Assembly: GCA_964539045.1 (NCBI GenBank)
Contig: CAZIHW010000123.1
Coordinates: forward strand, 1 to 24,645
Direction: 5' to 3'
DNA from: UBA1227 sp964539045
GTDB taxonomy: Bacteria; Bacillota; Clostridia; Oscillospirales; Acutalibacteraceae
DNA length: 24,645 nucleotides
In this document: positions 1 to 6,484 of the stretch, piece after piece
How positions within the stretch are numbered: the first letter of the stretch is position 1
Layout: each line of letters begins with the position of its first letter
Notes under the pieces: model-generated
Databases searched by the model: none
Told to the model about the DNA's origin: nothing
Seen by the model: only the letters and a program-made list of their open reading frames with translations
Made by a program: the position numbers and the translations under genes

Positions 1-10
1 GGAGGCCGAT

Positions 11-80
11 ACAAAAGAATCCCTCTGTCAGCAATAAATGCTGACATCTCCCTTTAACAAGGGAGACACAAAGGTGTCTA
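11..80. repeat. Double-hairpin palindromic (REP-like) repeat
   Basis: Two adjacent perfect hairpins are visible: GTCAGCA/TGCTGAC at 27-33 and 39-45, and TCTCCCTT/AAGGGAGA at 47-54 and 59-66. A third short arm pair GACAC/GTGTC (65-69, 74-78) overlaps the second. The order AATCCCTC, GTC-hairpin, CTCCCTT, AAGGGAG resembles a dispersed intergenic repeat that I recall from many gut Clostridia genomes; that recognition is from memory. It sits just beyond the end of the ABC-2 permease gene, where such repeats are usually found, and could also act as a transcription barrier. The left boundary may lie outside the window. Confidence 0.6.
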
Positions 81-115
81 AGTCATTTGTATTAATCTCA
101 ACGATGATTCTTGCT

Positions 116-745
116 TTACTGTATTTCCCGCTTTCTATAAAAGGCGATAGAGAGATACCACGAAAGAGCATAAAACCCGATTCCGATAAGAGAAAGAACA
201 ATCAGGAATGTATTTGCTCTTATTTCTGTTTTCATGCCGCCTTTGAACAAGTTAGAAGCCAAGCTACCGGCTCCGCACACAATGCCAATCATTACATAAT
301 AAGCAATACGCCCTTTTTCCATACCAAACTTAAATATAAACGGAAGAGAAATTGATGATGAAAGAGTTGACATTGTCAACAGCAACAGCATTAGCACGGT
401 AAACTCTCCGAACACAAAATCACCGTTTATCACCATTTTCGTACCCAGAACAATGCCTGTAACAAACAACATTGCAACCTGTGCAAACAATCCAATCAGA
501 TATTTTGCGGAAACAATCTGCGCCCTTGTATAAGGCATAGTGGCGCTATACTGCAACCAACGGCTGCGTTCATCATAGCCAAGCAGGGTTACAGGAATCA
601 TTCCGCAAATCAGGCAAGTATAAAACACGAAGAAAAGATTATCAGTGCTCACAATTGATGCTACAATAAATACACCTGCGATAAGAAAGTATGCTCTGCA
701 ATACTTTTTCATCATATACCAATCTTTTAAGAGAAGTCCCTTCAT
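116..745 (-). CDS. ABC-2 type transporter, membrane permease subunit
   Basis: The 209-residue product is almost entirely hydrophobic, with about six predicted membrane segments. It opens with MKGLLLKDWYMMKK, the LLxKD type of start seen in small ABC-2 permeases (ABC2_membrane_5-like) that pair with a separate ATPase. It begins 1 nt after the ATPase stop codon, behind an AAGGAGG ribosome binding site, so the two are surely co-translated and form one membrane complex. The substrate cannot be read from sequence; related GntR-ATPase-permease operons have been tied to resistance to cell-envelope antibiotics or peptides, which is inference here. The gene looks intact. Confidence 0.85.
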   Translation of the reverse strand: MKGLLLKDWYMMKKYCRAYFLIAGVFIVASIVSTDNLFFVFYTCLICGMIPVTLLGYDERSRWLQYSATMPYTRAQIVSAKYLIGLFAQVAMLFVTGIVLGTKMVINGDFVFGEFTVLMLLLLTMSTLSSSISLPFIFKFGMEKGRIAYYVMIGIVCGAGSLASNLFKGGMKTEIRANTFLIVLSLIGIGFYALSWYLSIAFYRKREIQ

Positions 746-746
746 A

Positions 747-1589
747 TTATCTTGCCTCCTTTACCATAAATACAAAAAGCTCTTCAATGCTGACAGGGCT
801 TATATTGATACCTGACGGCACCAAGCTTCTCAGCACCATTGCTTCTACTCCGTAAGGATTTTCTTTCTTATACTTAACCGCATTAGAGGGAAGCTTTCGC
901 AATTCCTCAACGGTACAGTGAATTAAGCCGTACTCTGCAAGTAATTGATCCTTTTCTTCACAAAGCAGCAGTTCTCCTTTATGCAGGAACGCCACATAGT
1001 CACACAGCTTTTCAAGGTCGCTGACAATGTGTGAAGAAATGAGAATTGAATGATTTTCATCCCTTGTAAAGTCGCTGAACATCTCCACGACTTCATCACG
1101 CACCACAGGGTCAAGTCCCGATGTTGCTTCGTCAAGAATGAGAAGTTTTGCATTATGAGATAATGCAATGGCAATACCCAGCTTCATCTTCATACCACGG
1201 GAAAACTCTTTGAATTCCTTTTTTTCCGGCAGTGCAAGTTTCTGTACCAATCGGGCATATTCAGCGTCATCCCAGTTGCGGAAGGTGTGCTTCATCACAT
1301 TTCCGACTTGCTTTACTGTCAGGCACTCGGGAATACCAACCTCATCCATTACAACGCCGATATCTTCTTTCGTTAATTCGATGCTGTCACTATTGTCTTT
1401 CCCGAAAATCGCAACGCTTCCGCTATCCTTGTGGATCATATCGAGAATGAGTTTTATAGTGGTGCTTTTGCCGGCTCCGTTTTCACCGATCAAACCCATG
1501 ATACAGCCGCTTGGCAGTGTTAGACTTAAATTATCCAATGTGAAGTCGGGATATGATTTTGTAAGGTTTTTGATTTCAAGTGCATTCAT
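747..1589 (-). CDS. ABC transporter ATP-binding protein (YtrB-like)
   Basis: This 280-residue nucleotide-binding subunit has Walker A GENGAGKST (about residues 35-43), signature FSRGMKMKLGIA, Walker B LLILDEATSGLD and an H-loop SSHIVSDLE. The core ATPase occupies roughly residues 1-215; the remaining 65 residues form a small C-terminal extension common in ABC-2 exporter ATPases. The signature has R in place of the second usual residue (SRGM rather than SGGQ), normal for this subfamily. Its ATG overlaps the stop of the upstream GntR gene by 4 nt, and the permease follows after 1 nt. It should energize the 116-745 permease. Confidence 0.93.
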   Translation of the reverse strand: MNALEIKNLTKSYPDFTLDNLSLTLPSGCIMGLIGENGAGKSTTIKLILDMIHKDSGSVAIFGKDNSDSIELTKEDIGVVMDEVGIPECLTVKQVGNVMKHTFRNWDDAEYARLVQKLALPEKKEFKEFSRGMKMKLGIAIALSHNAKLLILDEATSGLDPVVRDEVVEMFSDFTRDENHSILISSHIVSDLEKLCDYVAFLHKGELLLCEEKDQLLAEYGLIHCTVEELRKLPSNAVKYKKENPYGVEAMVLRSLVPSGINISPVSIEELFVFMVKEAR

Positions 1590-1963
1590 CCTTGTTCCTC
1601 CAGACTAAAATTAACCATTTCTATAATATCCTTTTTACTCAAATTGCAAGAAGCAGCGAGTCTGACAATCTCGTCTATATGTTCTTCGATCTTCTTTAGA
1701 TTTTCCTCCCGCAGCAGTTCTATGTTTTTCGGTGCAACATAGCACCCTTTGCCGGGAAGTGTATAGATAAAACCATCCTTTTCCAGTTCTTCGTAAGCAC
1801 GCTTTGTGGTAATAAAGCTTATACGAAGGTCCTTGGCAAGTCCACGAATGGACGGCAGCAATTCATCTTCTTTCAACGCTCCGCTGATAATCTGGCTCTT
1901 GATCTGAGAATATATCTGATCGTAGATCGGCGCCCCGCTTTTATTGTCAATCAATATGATCAC
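1586..1963 (-). CDS. GntR family transcriptional regulator (YtrA subfamily)
   Basis: From the GTG at 1963 the product is 125 residues: a GntR winged helix-turn-helix (about residues 8-75, including IYDQIYSQIKSQI, ELLPSIRGLAKDL and TTKRAYEELEKDGFI followed by PGKGCYV) and a short helical tail of about 45 residues, the YtrA layout. An open frame continues upstream to 2023, but its ATGs lie inside the -10 and -35 elements of a perfect promoter (1995-2023), so they cannot be in the mRNA; GTG 1963 has AGAGGTG a few bases upstream. It heads an ATPase-permease operon and probably represses it through the inverted repeat at 1985-2003. Confidence 0.92.
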   Translation of the reverse strand: MIILIDNKSGAPIYDQIYSQIKSQIISGALKEDELLPSIRGLAKDLRISFITTKRAYEELEKDGFIYTLPGKGCYVAPKNIELLREENLKKIEEHIDEIVRLAASCNLSKKDIIEMVNFSLEEQG

Positions 1964-1984
1964 ATAATCACCTCTGTCTATACC

Positions 1985-2003
1985 GTATATATGCATTATA
2001 TAC
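1985..2003 (-). promoter_or_regulatory. Probable GntR operator (inverted repeat over the -10)
   Basis: The arms GTATATA (1985-1991) and TATATAC (1997-2003) are perfect inverted copies separated by 5 nt. The repeat covers the -10 hexamer of the regulator gene. YtrA-type GntR proteins usually bind such palindromes at their own promoter and cause autorepression; binding here is inferred. Confidence 0.65.
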
Positions 2004-2023
2004 AGTTCTCGCATGAGTGTCAA
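1995..2023 (-). promoter_or_regulatory. Perfect sigma-A promoter of the GntR-ABC operon
   Basis: On the minus strand TTGACA (2018-2023) is followed after exactly 17 nt by TATAAT (1995-2000), a full consensus match. Transcription should begin near 1988, leaving a leader of about 25 nt before GTG 1963. So strong a promoter buried in an operator suggests tight repression with high induced output. Confidence 0.88.
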
Positions 2024-2054
2024 GGGTTCCTATAAAAGTTCACAGAAAAGTTAA

Positions 2055-2078
2055 AAGGCACCGCCGAAGCGATGCCTT
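2055..2078 (-). terminator. Intrinsic terminator of guaA
   Basis: On the minus strand a 10-bp stem (AAGGCATCGC pairing with GCGGTGCCTT, one G-U pair) closes a TTCG tetraloop and is followed by TTTTAACTTTT. It begins 13 nt after the guaA stop codon and insulates the GntR promoter from read-through. Confidence 0.88.
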
Positions 2079-2091
2079 GAATTTTAACTTC

Positions 2092-3648
2092 TTATTCCCA
2101 CTCGACCGTTGCAGGCGGTTTTGAAGTGATATCGTAAACAATACGGTTTACGCCCTTTACTTCGTTTACTATGCGTGTTGAAATTCTATCGAGAACCTCA
2201 TAGGGGATTCTGGCCCAATCAGCTGTCATGAAGTCGTCGGTCGTGACAGCGCGAAGTGCCAATGTATAGTCATAAGTTCTTCCGTCACCCATTACGCCGA
2301 CGGAACGAAGACCTGTGAGGACAGCAAAGTATTGAGAGGTTTTGGCGCCTTCTCCGCTGAGTGCCATCTCTTCACGCATGATGTAGTCGGCCTCACGGAG
2401 CAAGTCTGCTTTTTCCTTTGTTATATCACCGATAATTCTGACTGCAAGTCCCGGTCCCGGGAACGGCTGACGCATAACAACAGCTTCGTCAAGGCCGAGC
2501 TCGCGGCCGAGTGCCCTTACCTCGTCTTTGAACAAAAGACTGAGAGGCTCGAGAACGCCCTTGAATCTTGCAATTACAGATTCTGGGAGAAGTCTGTTGT
2601 GATGACTCTTTATAACTGCGGCATCGCCTTCACCGGATTCGATTACATCGGGATATATGGTTCCCTGGGCAAGGAAGTCCTGGTTTGTGATGCCGAATTT
2701 ATCTGCCTCGTCGCGGAATACGTATCCGAATTCAGCTCCGATTATTCTTCGCTTTTCCTGAGGATCGGTAACCCCTGCAAGCTTGCCGAGAAATCTGTCC
2801 TCTGCATCAACCCTTATAAAGTTTATGTCCCACTTCTTAAAAGCATTTTCTATCTCGTCACCCTCGTTTTTGCGCATGAGACCATGGTCAACAAAAACGC
2901 AAGTAAGACGGTTGCCGATAGCTTGTCCGAGAAGGGCGGCCAAAACAGATGAATCAACGCCGCCGGAAAGGGCAAGCAGAACACGGCCGTTTTTGCCGAT
3001 TTGAAGGCGAAGATCATCTACGGTCTTTTTGCAAAAGTCCTCCATTGTCCATTCGCCTTTTGCGTGACAAACTTCAAATAGGAAGTTATGTATCATTTGA
3101 AGACCGTATTCCGTATGGTTAACCTCCGGATGGAACTGAACACCGTAGAAGTTTCTGTTCTCATCGCAGATAGCTACATTCGGGCATACATTGCTGTGCG
3201 CAACCAGGGAAAATTCGGAGGGCAGGTCAGACATATAGTCGCTGTGGCTCATCCATGTCTGGCTTTTTTCGGGGAGACCCTTGAAAAGCTTGCATTCGCA
3301 GTTGAAGAATGTCTCGGTTTTTCCGTATTCGCGGGCTGAATCGTTTAATGCCGGAGATACATTGCCGCCGAGCATATAGGCCATGAGTTGGCATCCGTAA
3401 CAAATACCGAGTATGGGTACGCCGAGCTCAAAAATTCGGGGATCTGCCTTTGGGGATGAATCCTCATATACGCTGTTAGGACCACCGGTAAATATGATAC
3501 CGATGGGATTCATTTCTTTTATAACTTCGATAGGTGTCGTGTACGGTTTTACTTCACAATAAACATTGCATTCACGAACTTTCCTTGCAATCAATTGGTT
3601 GTACTGACCGCCGAAATCCAAAACGATTACTTTTTCTTGCTGTGCCAC
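2092..3648 (-). CDS. guaA: GMP synthase (glutamine-hydrolysing)
   Basis: Converts XMP to GMP with glutamine and ATP in the cytoplasm, the last step of de novo GMP synthesis. The 518-residue length is typical. The N-terminal class I glutamine amidotransferase shows FTGGPNSVY, the nucleophile Cys83 in GICYGCQ and the catalytic His/Glu in GVQFHPEVNHTE. The ATP-pyrophosphatase half has the P-loop ALSGGVDSSV near residues 227-236, then RQPFPGPGLAVR and the conserved C-terminal ITSKPPATVEWE. It starts at a GTG (3646-3648) with AAGGAGG 9 nt upstream. It diverges from purA, the first enzyme of the competing AMP branch, and ends at its own terminator. Confidence 0.97.
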   Translation of the reverse strand: MAQQEKVIVLDFGGQYNQLIARKVRECNVYCEVKPYTTPIEVIKEMNPIGIIFTGGPNSVYEDSSPKADPRIFELGVPILGICYGCQLMAYMLGGNVSPALNDSAREYGKTETFFNCECKLFKGLPEKSQTWMSHSDYMSDLPSEFSLVAHSNVCPNVAICDENRNFYGVQFHPEVNHTEYGLQMIHNFLFEVCHAKGEWTMEDFCKKTVDDLRLQIGKNGRVLLALSGGVDSSVLAALLGQAIGNRLTCVFVDHGLMRKNEGDEIENAFKKWDINFIRVDAEDRFLGKLAGVTDPQEKRRIIGAEFGYVFRDEADKFGITNQDFLAQGTIYPDVIESGEGDAAVIKSHHNRLLPESVIARFKGVLEPLSLLFKDEVRALGRELGLDEAVVMRQPFPGPGLAVRIIGDITKEKADLLREADYIMREEMALSGEGAKTSQYFAVLTGLRSVGVMGDGRTYDYTLALRAVTTDDFMTADWARIPYEVLDRISTRIVNEVKGVNRIVYDITSKPPATVEWE

Positions 3649-3678
3649 TGCGCAATGCCTCCTTATTTTATTGGCAGT

Positions 3679-3707
3679 ATTGTACCATCTATTAAGGTGT
3701 TAAGCAA
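3679..3707 (-). promoter_or_regulatory. guaA: Possible guaA promoter
   Basis: On the minus strand a TACAAT hexamer (3679-3684) has a weak TTGCTT 17 nt upstream. It is the best candidate I see for guaA, but the -35 match is only three of six bases. Confidence 0.35.
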
Positions 3708-3712
3708 TAGCA

Positions 3713-3741
3713 TTGACAAGAATACTATTGTTAAGTATAAT
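3713..3741 (+). promoter_or_regulatory. purA: Perfect sigma-A promoter of purA
   Basis: TTGACA (3713-3718), 17-nt spacer, TATAAT (3736-3741): a full consensus match. Initiation near 3748 gives a leader of about 97 nt before the purA ATG. I recognise no riboswitch in that leader. It holds one six-codon open frame beginning ATGTTTGCT near 3758, without a properly spaced ribosome binding site. Confidence 0.88.
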
Positions 3742-3845
3742 CTTTGATTGTGAAAGGATGTTTGCTGAAGGCATGTAAAAAGCTCTATCGGTGGCGTCCT
3801 CATTTTATTTTGCGGAGTTGTCAGAACTGCGAGGAGGATATAATA

Positions 3846-5117
3846 ATGTTAACTGCTGTTGTCGGAACAAACTGGGGTGATGAGGGAAAAGGCCGTATGG
3901 TTGATCTCCTCAGCGAACGTTACGATATAGTTATAAGGTATCAGGGCGGAAACAATGCCGGACATACCGTTATCAACGAGAGGGGTGAGTTTATCCTTAA
4001 CCTTCTTCCGTCCGGAATCCTCAGAGATGAGACTGTAAATGTTATGGGCCCCGGAATGGTTATAGATCTTGAGCATCTTACAAATGAGATAGCCAAGCTT
4101 CGGGAAAAAGGTATTGAGATAACACCCGATCATCTTGTTATCAGCGACAGGGCAACTATTTGCATGCCTTATCATAAAATGATGGACATCCTTGAGGAAG
4201 AACGACTTGCAGATAAGAAGTTCGGTTCTACACGCCGCGGTATCGCACCGGTTTATGCGGACAAGTTTATGAAGAAGACTCTTCGTATGGGTGACTTGTT
4301 GCATCCGGAGAACATGAAGGAGAGACTCAACGACCTTGTGGAGTGGAAGAATCTCACAATCGTAGGTGGATACGGACACGAGGCCGTAAGTGCAGATGAG
4401 ATGTACGAGTGGCTTGAAAAATACGGATTCCCGTTTGCTGACTATATTAAGGATACAACGGTATTCCTTGACAGTCAGATAAAGGCAGGAAAGTCAGTGA
4501 TGTTTGAGGCACAGCTCGGTGCTTTAAGAGATATAGATTACGGTATATATCCTTATACATCATCGTCTTCAAACATAGCTGCCTATGCCCCGATAGGAGC
4601 GGGTATACCTTCATACAAGACCGACGGTGTTATCGGAATTATGAAGGCTTATTCCAGCTGCGTAGGGGAAGGCCCGTTTACATGTGAACTTTTCGGAGAT
4701 GAGGCTGAGAGACTTCGTGAGGCCGGCGGCGAATATGGTGCTGCAACGGGCAGACCGAGGAGAGTCGGAGGCTTTGACATCGTGGCTTCAAGGTACGGCG
4801 CCATGGTTCAGGGCGCAACCGAAATTGCCCTCACAAAACTCGATGTACTTTCATATCTTGATAAGATTCCTGTATGTGTAAGGTACGAGGTAAACGGAAA
4901 TCCTGTTGACTTATTCCCAACCGGCAATGATCTGAACATAGCAAAGCCTGTATATGAGTACTTTGAGGGTTGGAAGTGTGACATATCAAAGTGCCGCAAA
5001 TTTGAGGATTTGCCGAAGGCTGCTCAGGATTATGTAGGGATGATTGAGAAGGCTATCGGTTGTCCTATAAAATATGTCTCAGTAGGCGCCGGCAGGGACG
5101 AATACTTCGAAAGATAA
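3846..5117 (+). CDS. purA: Adenylosuccinate synthetase
   Basis: Joins IMP and aspartate using GTP, the first committed step from IMP to AMP. The protein from ATG 3846 is 423 residues, near the family norm of about 425-430. It has the GTP-binding start GTNWGDEGKGR, the IMP/GTP loop NNAGHTV, KFGSTRRGIAPVYADK, FEAQLGALRDIDYGIYPYTSS and TGRPRRVGGFD. The frame is open for 34 codons upstream (to 3744), but that start falls at the promoter, upstream of or at the transcription start; ATG 3846 has GAGGAGG at the right distance and matches the family N-terminus. It diverges from guaA and ends in a strong terminator at 5168. Confidence 0.97.
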   Translation: MLTAVVGTNWGDEGKGRMVDLLSERYDIVIRYQGGNNAGHTVINERGEFILNLLPSGILRDETVNVMGPGMVIDLEHLTNEIAKLREKGIEITPDHLVISDRATICMPYHKMMDILEEERLADKKFGSTRRGIAPVYADKFMKKTLRMGDLLHPENMKERLNDLVEWKNLTIVGGYGHEAVSADEMYEWLEKYGFPFADYIKDTTVFLDSQIKAGKSVMFEAQLGALRDIDYGIYPYTSSSSNIAAYAPIGAGIPSYKTDGVIGIMKAYSSCVGEGPFTCELFGDEAERLREAGGEYGAATGRPRRVGGFDIVASRYGAMVQGATEIALTKLDVLSYLDKIPVCVRYEVNGNPVDLFPTGNDLNIAKPVYEYFEGWKCDISKCRKFEDLPKAAQDYVGMIEKAIGCPIKYVSVGAGRDEYFER

Positions 5118-5165
5118 ATCCGAAAGATAAAATTCGAAAAATAAAATTTGAAATGTAAAATAAAA
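5108..5165 (+). repeat. Short degenerate tandem repeat at the purA 3' end
   Basis: Four imperfect copies of a unit like CGAAAGATAAAATT begin at about 5108, 5121, 5135 and 5149 (13-14 nt period). The first copy supplies the last purA codons and its TAA stop. It probably arose by slippage, and no function is evident. Confidence 0.55.
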
Positions 5166-5167
5166 CT

Positions 5168-5201
5168 AAGGCTGTCTCAATATGTTGAGACAGCCTTTTT
5201 T
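5168..5201 (+). terminator. Intrinsic terminator of purA, possibly bidirectional
   Basis: A perfect 13-bp stem, AAGGCTGTCTCAA (5168-5180) with TTGAGACAGCCTT (5185-5197), closes a TATG loop and runs into a T tract. It lies between the convergent purA and degV-family genes. On the minus strand it is followed by TTAGTTTTATTTTA, so it may also stop the degV transcript. Confidence 0.93.
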
Positions 5202-5241
5202 CTACTTGTTACGTCTTAGCATTTGCGCCTACTCATTACGC

Positions 5242-6114
5242 CTACTCATTTACATAGAACACTGCGATGCATCCCCTGCCTGTATGGGCGGCAATTATAG
5301 GATCTATATCAACTATAACCACTTCTGCATCCGGGTTTTCATCCTTTATCTGTCTCTCGATTTCTTCGGCATCCTCGCTGCATTGAGCGTGCGATATAAA
5401 AACCGTTTTGTGAGAACTGTTTTCCATGTTTTTCTTGATCTTATTCGTAAGAATCTCCAAAGACTTCCTTCGTCCGGAACATTTGGAGTTTCCTGTAAGA
5501 CGCCCGTTTTCATCCATTTTCATTATCGGTTTTATTTTCAACAGACTTCCGACATATGCAGTTGCATTACCTATTCTTCCGCCTTTTTTTAATCGCTCTA
5601 AGTTGTCTACTGTAAACCAGTGCGATATTTTGCCTTTGTTATCTTCTATCCATGCAGTCAATTTTTCCATGGACATGCCTTTGAATTTGTTCTTGGCGGC
5701 CATGTATACGAGGAGTCCTTCTCCGCCGCTTGCACACAGGGAGTCTACGATGTTTATCTTCCTCTCCGGGTATTTTTCACGCAGTTCATTTGCCAACATA
5801 CTTATGCCTGAGTAGCTGCCCGAAAGTCCTGATGAAAATGATATATACAGTATATCTTTCTTGTCTTTGATAAGGGACGTAAAAAGCTTTTCGGCTTCAA
5901 AAAGGTCTACCTGGGATGTGGTTATCTCCGCATCGTCTTCAATAGCTTTGTAAAAGTCGTTTTGCGGCAGATTTCTGAAATCCGAATAGTGAAGGTAATC
6001 CTTCCCGTCTATAATTACGTGCATAGGCAATGCAAAGATGCCCAGCATATTTAATAGCTTACATGGCAGATCACAGGCCGTATCCGTGACTATTGAAAAT
6101 TCATTCTTTTTCAT
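5242..6114 (-). CDS. DegV family (fatty acid-binding) protein
   Basis: DegV proteins bind a long-chain fatty acid; members of the FakB group present it to the kinase FakA for phosphorylation and entry into phospholipid synthesis. The 290-residue protein shows the family landmarks in order: VTDTACDLP near residue 9, TSQVDLFEAEKLF near 86, SFSSGLSGSYSG near 112, and LKKGGRIG near 176 before the C-terminal domain. No FakA homologue lies in the window, so a specific FakB assignment is not justified. The ATG at 6114 has GGAG about 10 nt upstream. It is a single minus-strand gene diverging from the xpt leader; I found no convincing promoter for it. Confidence 0.9.
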   Translation of the reverse strand: MKKNEFSIVTDTACDLPCKLLNMLGIFALPMHVIIDGKDYLHYSDFRNLPQNDFYKAIEDDAEITTSQVDLFEAEKLFTSLIKDKKDILYISFSSGLSGSYSGISMLANELREKYPERKINIVDSLCASGGEGLLVYMAAKNKFKGMSMEKLTAWIEDNKGKISHWFTVDNLERLKKGGRIGNATAYVGSLLKIKPIMKMDENGRLTGNSKCSGRRKSLEILTNKIKKNMENSSHKTVFISHAQCSEDAEEIERQIKDENPDAEVVIVDIDPIIAAHTGRGCIAVFYVNE

Positions 6115-6159
6115 TTGACTCTATCTCCGTTCTTTAATTAATTTAGCAATGTAAATTGA

Positions 6160-6188
6160 TTGACTTTTTTATCTGCTGATGATAAAAT
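6160..6188 (+). promoter_or_regulatory. Promoter of the xpt-importer operon
   Basis: TTGACT (6160-6165), 17-nt spacer, TAAAAT (6183-6188). Transcription would start near 6195, about 50 nt before the riboswitch aptamer, giving an xpt leader of nearly 290 nt. Confidence 0.75.
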
Positions 6189-6215
6189 TTTTACATCATA
6201 TTTTTTACATCATAT
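6188..6215 (+). repeat. Perfect 14-bp tandem repeat at the transcription start
   Basis: TTTTTACATCATAT occurs twice head to tail (6188-6201 and 6202-6215), starting on the last base of the -10 element. It could be a replication duplication or a tandem protein site; nothing in the sequence decides. Confidence 0.7.
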
Positions 6216-6246
6216 GAAGTTATTCGACACAGTTTAATATCAAAGT

Positions 6247-6317
6247 CAAGTATAGTTTTGGTAAAATGGTCCAAATGTTTCTACCGCAACGCCTGCCAGT
6301 GAAGTTGCGACTACTTG
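6247..6317 (+). promoter_or_regulatory. Purine riboswitch aptamer, guanine class, with enlarged P3 loop
   Basis: P1 pairs CAAGTA (6247-6252) with TACTTG (6312-6317). J1/2 carries TATAG. P2 pairs TTTGG (6257-6261) with CCAAA (6271-6275), with the conserved ATGG in its loop. J2/3 is the invariant GTTTCTACC (6277-6285). P3 pairs GCAAC (6286-6290) with GTTGC (6304-6308). J3/1 reads GACTAC (6309-6314); C6311 takes the position that is C in guanine and T in adenine riboswitches, so guanine/hypoxanthine is the expected ligand. The L3 region (6291-6303) is about 13 nt rather than the usual 7 and lacks CCGTAAA, though it keeps CC pairs able to meet the GG of L2. The downstream gene, xpt, fits the class exactly. 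Confidence 0.9.
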
Positions 6318-6325
6318 TTAACTTA

Positions 6326-6386
6326 AGCCTGGCGCCGTCAGGCTAGCAAAAATAGGCACTTCCTTTATATAATTTGTGCCTATTTT
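6326..6386 (+). promoter_or_regulatory. Two hairpins of the riboswitch expression platform
   Basis: The first hairpin pairs AGCCTG (6326-6331) with CAGGCT (6339-6344). The second pairs AAAATAGGCAC (6349-6359) with GTGCCTATTTT (6376-6386) around a 16-nt AT-rich loop and may itself be a weak terminator, since its 3' arm ends in TATTTTGT. They lie between the aptamer and the main terminator; which state of the switch each belongs to cannot be told by eye. The loop contains TATAAT (6368-6373), but no -35 element precedes it. Confidence 0.6.
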
Positions 6387-6411
6387 GTCATTTAATACGC
6401 AGTAGCGATAT

Positions 6412-6439
6412 GGCAGACTAAAAAGGTCTGCCTGTTTTT
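6412..6439 (+). terminator. Riboswitch-controlled terminator before xpt
   Basis: GGCAGAC (6412-6418) pairs with GTCTGCC (6426-6432) and is followed by TGTTTTT. It lies 45 nt before the xpt start, the classical place for a guanine-induced terminator. Guanine-type switches of this arrangement stop transcription when ligand is bound. Confidence 0.85.
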
Positions 6440-6484
6440 ACTTTTCAGCACCCTATGCGCGCCGTAAGGCTAAGGAGAAATGGT

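Noticed and set aside
38..355. Small plus-strand open frame at the left edge
   Set aside because: It begins in the hairpin repeat, runs antisense to the ABC-2 permease and has no family resemblance.
2332..2952. Long plus-strand open frame opposite guaA
   Set aside because: It is antisense to a clearly conserved gene, resembles no family and has no proper ribosome binding site; it reflects codon bias of guaA.
3758..3778. Six-codon upstream open frame in the purA leader as a possible attenuator peptide
   Set aside because: Its AAAGG directly touches the ATG, there is no codon bias suggesting a leader peptide, and no terminator/antiterminator pair is visible.
3744..3845. A 34-residue N-terminal extension of PurA from an upstream start
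   Set aside because: The upstream start lies at the perfect promoter, before or at the transcription start, and ATG 3846 has a strong ribosome binding site and the family N-terminus.
6368..6373. TATAAT within the second leader hairpin as an internal xpt promoter
   Set aside because: No -35-like hexamer at 16-18 nt and the sequence is explained as the AT-rich loop of a hairpin.
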